Positions 31,736 to 33,721 of a DNA stretch of 33,721 nucleotides are shown here, piece after piece. The notes beneath the pieces are model-generated. The model was not told the DNA's origin. It did no database searches and worked only from the letters and a program-made list of their open reading frames with translations. Within the stretch, counting starts at the first letter, position 1. Every line of letters begins with the position of its first letter. A program made the position numbers and the translations under genes. The DNA comes from an uncultured Collinsella sp. Its GTDB lineage: Bacteria; Actinomycetota; Coriobacteriia; Coriobacteriales; Coriobacteriaceae. Location of the stretch: assembly GCA_905210085.1 (NCBI GenBank), contig CAJLVJ010000017.1, forward strand, positions 1 to 33,721, written 5' to 3'.

Positions 31736-32761
31736 ATGAAAAAGCTGTTCAACACGCTTTACGTTACGAACAAGGATGCCTATGTCTGCAAGAAGGACGA
31801 CAACGCATGTGTTCGAGTTGACGGCAAGGATGTGTTAAGGGTTCCTCTTCATCTGCTCGAGGGTATTGTTCTATTTAACTATGCGGGTGCGAGTGCTCCA
31901 CTTTTGTATACGTGTGCCGCGAGGGGCATCTCGGTGTCTGTTCTCGATGAGAAGGGGAGATTCGCCGCCCGAGTTGAGGGTCCGGTGTCGGGGAACGTAC
32001 TTTTGAGAAAAGCTCAATATGAGGTGGCGGCGGACCCGACCCGATCGCTCGTGCTAGCTAAACGATTCATGGCGGCGAAGTTTTATAATTCACGCGCGGT
32101 GTTGCTGCGACATAAGCGAGAGCACCCCGAGAACGGAGATGGTCTCTCAAATGCGATTGATACGTTTTCCAATGGATTGGATACGCTGGGCTCTGTAGCG
32201 TCGCGTGAGGAACTGCTGGGTGTAGAAGGGGATGCCGCCCACGGCTATTTCGATTCGTTCCCTTCGTTAATTAGGGATAAAGAAGTCCGTGCCGAATTTG
32301 TTGGCAGAAATAGAAGGCCGCCAAAAGATCCCGTCAATGCATCACTATCGCTTTTCTACACCCTGGCATCTCGTGAGATAGCTACGGCGTGCGAGTCCGT
32401 TGGCCTTGATCCTCAGATGGGTTTCTACCATCAGCCGAGGCCGGGAAGGGCGAGTCTGGCACTTGATGTGCTTGAGGAGTTTCGCGCTCCTCTGATTGAC
32501 CGATTTGTAGTAGCGCTATTCAATCGCGGACAACTGAATAGGACAGATTTTGAGTTCGATGCTGGCGGAGGTTGCTTCTTTAGCGATGCGGCGCTTAAGC
32601 GCGTTCTGGATGCTTGGCAAAAAAGGAAGCAAGAAGAAATCAAACATCCTTTCCTGGATGAAAAGGTCAAAATTGGACTGCTTCCGTTTGTCCAAGCGCA
32701 GTTGCTCTCGCGTTATTTGCGCGGGGATATGAATGACTATCCCGCTTTTTGTTGGAGATAG
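31736..32761 (+). CDS. cas1: Cas1 integrase (type I-C)
   Basis: The 341-residue metal-dependent integrase inserts new spacers at the leader end together with Cas2. An N-terminal beta domain (MKKLFNTLYVTNKDAYVCKKDDNACV) is followed by the helical catalytic domain with RNRRPPKDPVNASLSLFYTL, the His in GFYHQPRPGRASLALDVLEEFR, and acidic residues around it forming the usual E-H-D site. The start is preceded by GAGGGGAACGAAAG. It sits 2 bp upstream of cas2. Confidence 0.95.
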   Translation: MKKLFNTLYVTNKDAYVCKKDDNACVRVDGKDVLRVPLHLLEGIVLFNYAGASAPLLYTCAARGISVSVLDEKGRFAARVEGPVSGNVLLRKAQYEVAADPTRSLVLAKRFMAAKFYNSRAVLLRHKREHPENGDGLSNAIDTFSNGLDTLGSVASREELLGVEGDAAHGYFDSFPSLIRDKEVRAEFVGRNRRPPKDPVNASLSLFYTLASREIATACESVGLDPQMGFYHQPRPGRASLALDVLEEFRAPLIDRFVVALFNRGQLNRTDFEFDAGGGCFFSDAALKRVLDAWQKRKQEEIKHPFLDEKVKIGLLPFVQAQLLSRYLRGDMNDYPAFCWR

Positions 32762-32763
32762 AC

Positions 32764-33054
32764 ATGTACGTTTTGGTTTCCTACGACGTCTCGACATCGG
32801 ATTTATCGGGCGCCTCTCGGCTTAGGCGCGTGTCTAAAATATGCTTGCGCTATGGTCAACGCGTTCAGTGCTCCGTGTTTGAGTGCATGGTGGATTCCGG
32901 ACAGCTTGAAAAAATGAAAAGCGAGCTCCGGTCTGTTATCGATGAGTCAAAAGATAGTCTGCGCGTATATAACCTCGGGAAGAATTGGCAAAGAAAGGTG
33001 GAGCATTTTGGTGCGAAGAAACCTTATGACCCTGAGGCTTCGCTAATTGTCTAG
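32764..33054 (+). CDS. cas2: Cas2, partner of Cas1 in spacer acquisition
   Basis: A 96-residue ferredoxin-fold protein. MYVLVSYDVSTSDLSGASRLRRVSKIC carries the family's first-strand Asp (YDV), and YGQRVQCSVFECMVD is the second hallmark. The normal I-C length is about 96. ATG 32764 is chosen, with TGGAG before it; the five-residue upstream extension overlaps cas1. It is the last gene of the operon, directly before the leader. Confidence 0.94.
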   Translation: MYVLVSYDVSTSDLSGASRLRRVSKICLRYGQRVQCSVFECMVDSGQLEKMKSELRSVIDESKDSLRVYNLGKNWQRKVEHFGAKKPYDPEASLIV

Positions 33055-33222
33055 CTCGATATCGCGCGAATGGTAAGTGATGTCGATTTATTACGATGTT
33101 CGCGCGCGTTCCTTGACAACGGAATTAAGGAACCGCAGGTCGCGTAATCTTCGTTAGCTTTGTTGCGACTTGGATGTAAGATTGCTTTGTCGAATAGTTG
33201 GTATTTGTCCAGTTAGGAGACA
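33055..33222 (+). promoter_or_regulatory. CRISPR leader
   Basis: 168 bp, richer in A and T than the repeats, between cas2 and the first repeat. It contains an inverted repeat (GTTCCTT 33108-33114, AAGGAAC 33127-33133) that overlaps TTGACA (33113-33118). TAAGAT (33177-33182), with TTAGCT 17 bp upstream, is a possible array promoter. By position it holds the array promoter and the integration signals, but I cannot single these out with certainty. Confidence 0.7.
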
Positions 33223-33721
33223 GTCGCGCCCCACGCGGGCGCGTGGATTGAAACCATGATGACTTGACGTCGTCCCCGCCCTCCTCCGGTCGCGCCCCAC
33301 GCGGGCGCGTGGATTGAAACAGCAATCTCCGTGCATATAATGAGCGGTCGCGGTGTCGCGCCCCACGCGGGCGCGTGGATTGAAACAAAGTAGCCGCCGG
33401 CAAGACGCTGAAGTCCATCATGTCGCGCCCCACGCGGGCGCGTGGATTGAAACATGCGACGCAGGTGAAAACGGATGCCCCGGAAAGTCGCGCCCCACGC
33501 GGGCGCGTGGATTGAAACACAGGGACAAGGGGAAGAGCGGGGCACCCCCATCGTCGCGCCCCACGCGGGCGCGTGGATTGAAACTCCACCGAGCCGATCC
33601 CGCTGCTGTATGGCGGCGGTCGCGCCCCACGCGGGCGCGTGGATTGAAACGATGAGTTCGCCAACATCGGCACCATCCCCGACATGTCGCGCCCCACGCG
33701 GGCGCGTGGATTGAAACTATC
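33223..33721 (+). CRISPR. Type I-C CRISPR array, eight repeats seen, cut by the window end
   Basis: Identical 32-bp repeats start with GTCGCGCCCC, contain the 7-bp stem CGCGCCC/GGGCGCG and end in GTGGATTGAAAC. Starts: 33223, 33289, 33355, 33422, 33487, 33553, 33619, 33686. Spacers 1-7 are 34, 34, 35, 33, 34, 34 and 35 nt; an eighth is cut after 4 nt. No repeat is mutated, which fits a recent, active array. Orientation is set by the leader and by the GAAAC handle end, so spacer 1 should be the newest. Spacer 7 (33651-33685) reads DEFANIGTIPD in frame, a conjugation coupling-protein signature. The others give no sure match by eye. Confidence 0.97.

Noticed and set aside
33125..33697. Open frames across the CRISPR array with repeating RPRGAR-like peptides
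   Set aside because: These are translations of the 32-bp repeats, not genes.

Overview
The window looks like a chromosomal segment of a GC-rich, gut-type actinobacterium of the class Coriobacteriia, most like Collinsella. This is an inference from three things: a Firmicutes-like gene order (lysS, clpC, then disA-ispD-ispF-cysS-rlmB-yacP) in a GC-rich genome, a lysyl-tRNA synthetase carrying an extra C-terminal tRNA-binding domain, and small palindromic intergenic elements of a kind I associate with this group. No 16S rRNA gene or other decisive marker is present.

Layout. 1-4900: lysS with the extra domain, a repeat-bearing intergenic region, a ThrE-type threonine/serine exporter, another palindromic element, and a small DUF2798-like membrane protein preceded by an attenuator-like hairpin. 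5000-10290: a perfect 21-bp palindrome, then a two-gene operon of a giant two-ATPase activator of 2-hydroxyacyl-CoA dehydratase type (1479 aa) and a TetR regulator, the probable reader of that palindrome. 10400-14900: clpC and the dipeptidase pepD. 14900-17550 (minus strand): a hipBA toxin-antitoxin pair with three evenly spaced operator copies, and the manganese exporter mntP under a yybP-ykoY manganese riboswitch. 17700-23190: the housekeeping run disA-ispD-ispF-cysS-rlmB-yacP, with a long foldable RNA or inverted repeat between cysS and rlmB. 23200-24640: a HipA-like kinase fused to its own helix-turn-helix domain, with its own palindromic operators. 24780: tRNA-Thr(UGU). 24940-25090: two tandem inverted repeats. 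25200-33721: a complete type I-C CRISPR-Cas locus (cas3-cas5c-cas8c/cas11c-cas7c-cas4-cas1-cas2) followed by a leader and at least eight repeats; the array runs off the end of the window.

The most interesting object lies just upstream of cas3. A solitary degenerate CRISPR repeat (25254-25280) keeps the complete 11-nt crRNA 5' handle. It rebuilds the repeat stem with different base pairs, is followed by a spacer-like segment, and ends in a perfect intrinsic terminator (25311-25343). The first 11 nt of the spacer-like segment exactly match a site in the cas3 promoter region (25349-25359). That site is flanked by 5'-TTC-3', the established PAM of type I-C. This is the expected design of a crRNA-like guide that directs the Cascade complex to repress its own operon. 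Binding would need only a short seed match, so Cas3 cutting of the chromosome would not be expected.

Two further points support the locus. A GTG with a strong Shine-Dalgarno inside cas8c should produce the small subunit Cas11c. Spacer 7 encodes in frame the DEFANIG signature of VirD4/TraG conjugation coupling proteins, which suggests the system acts against conjugative elements.
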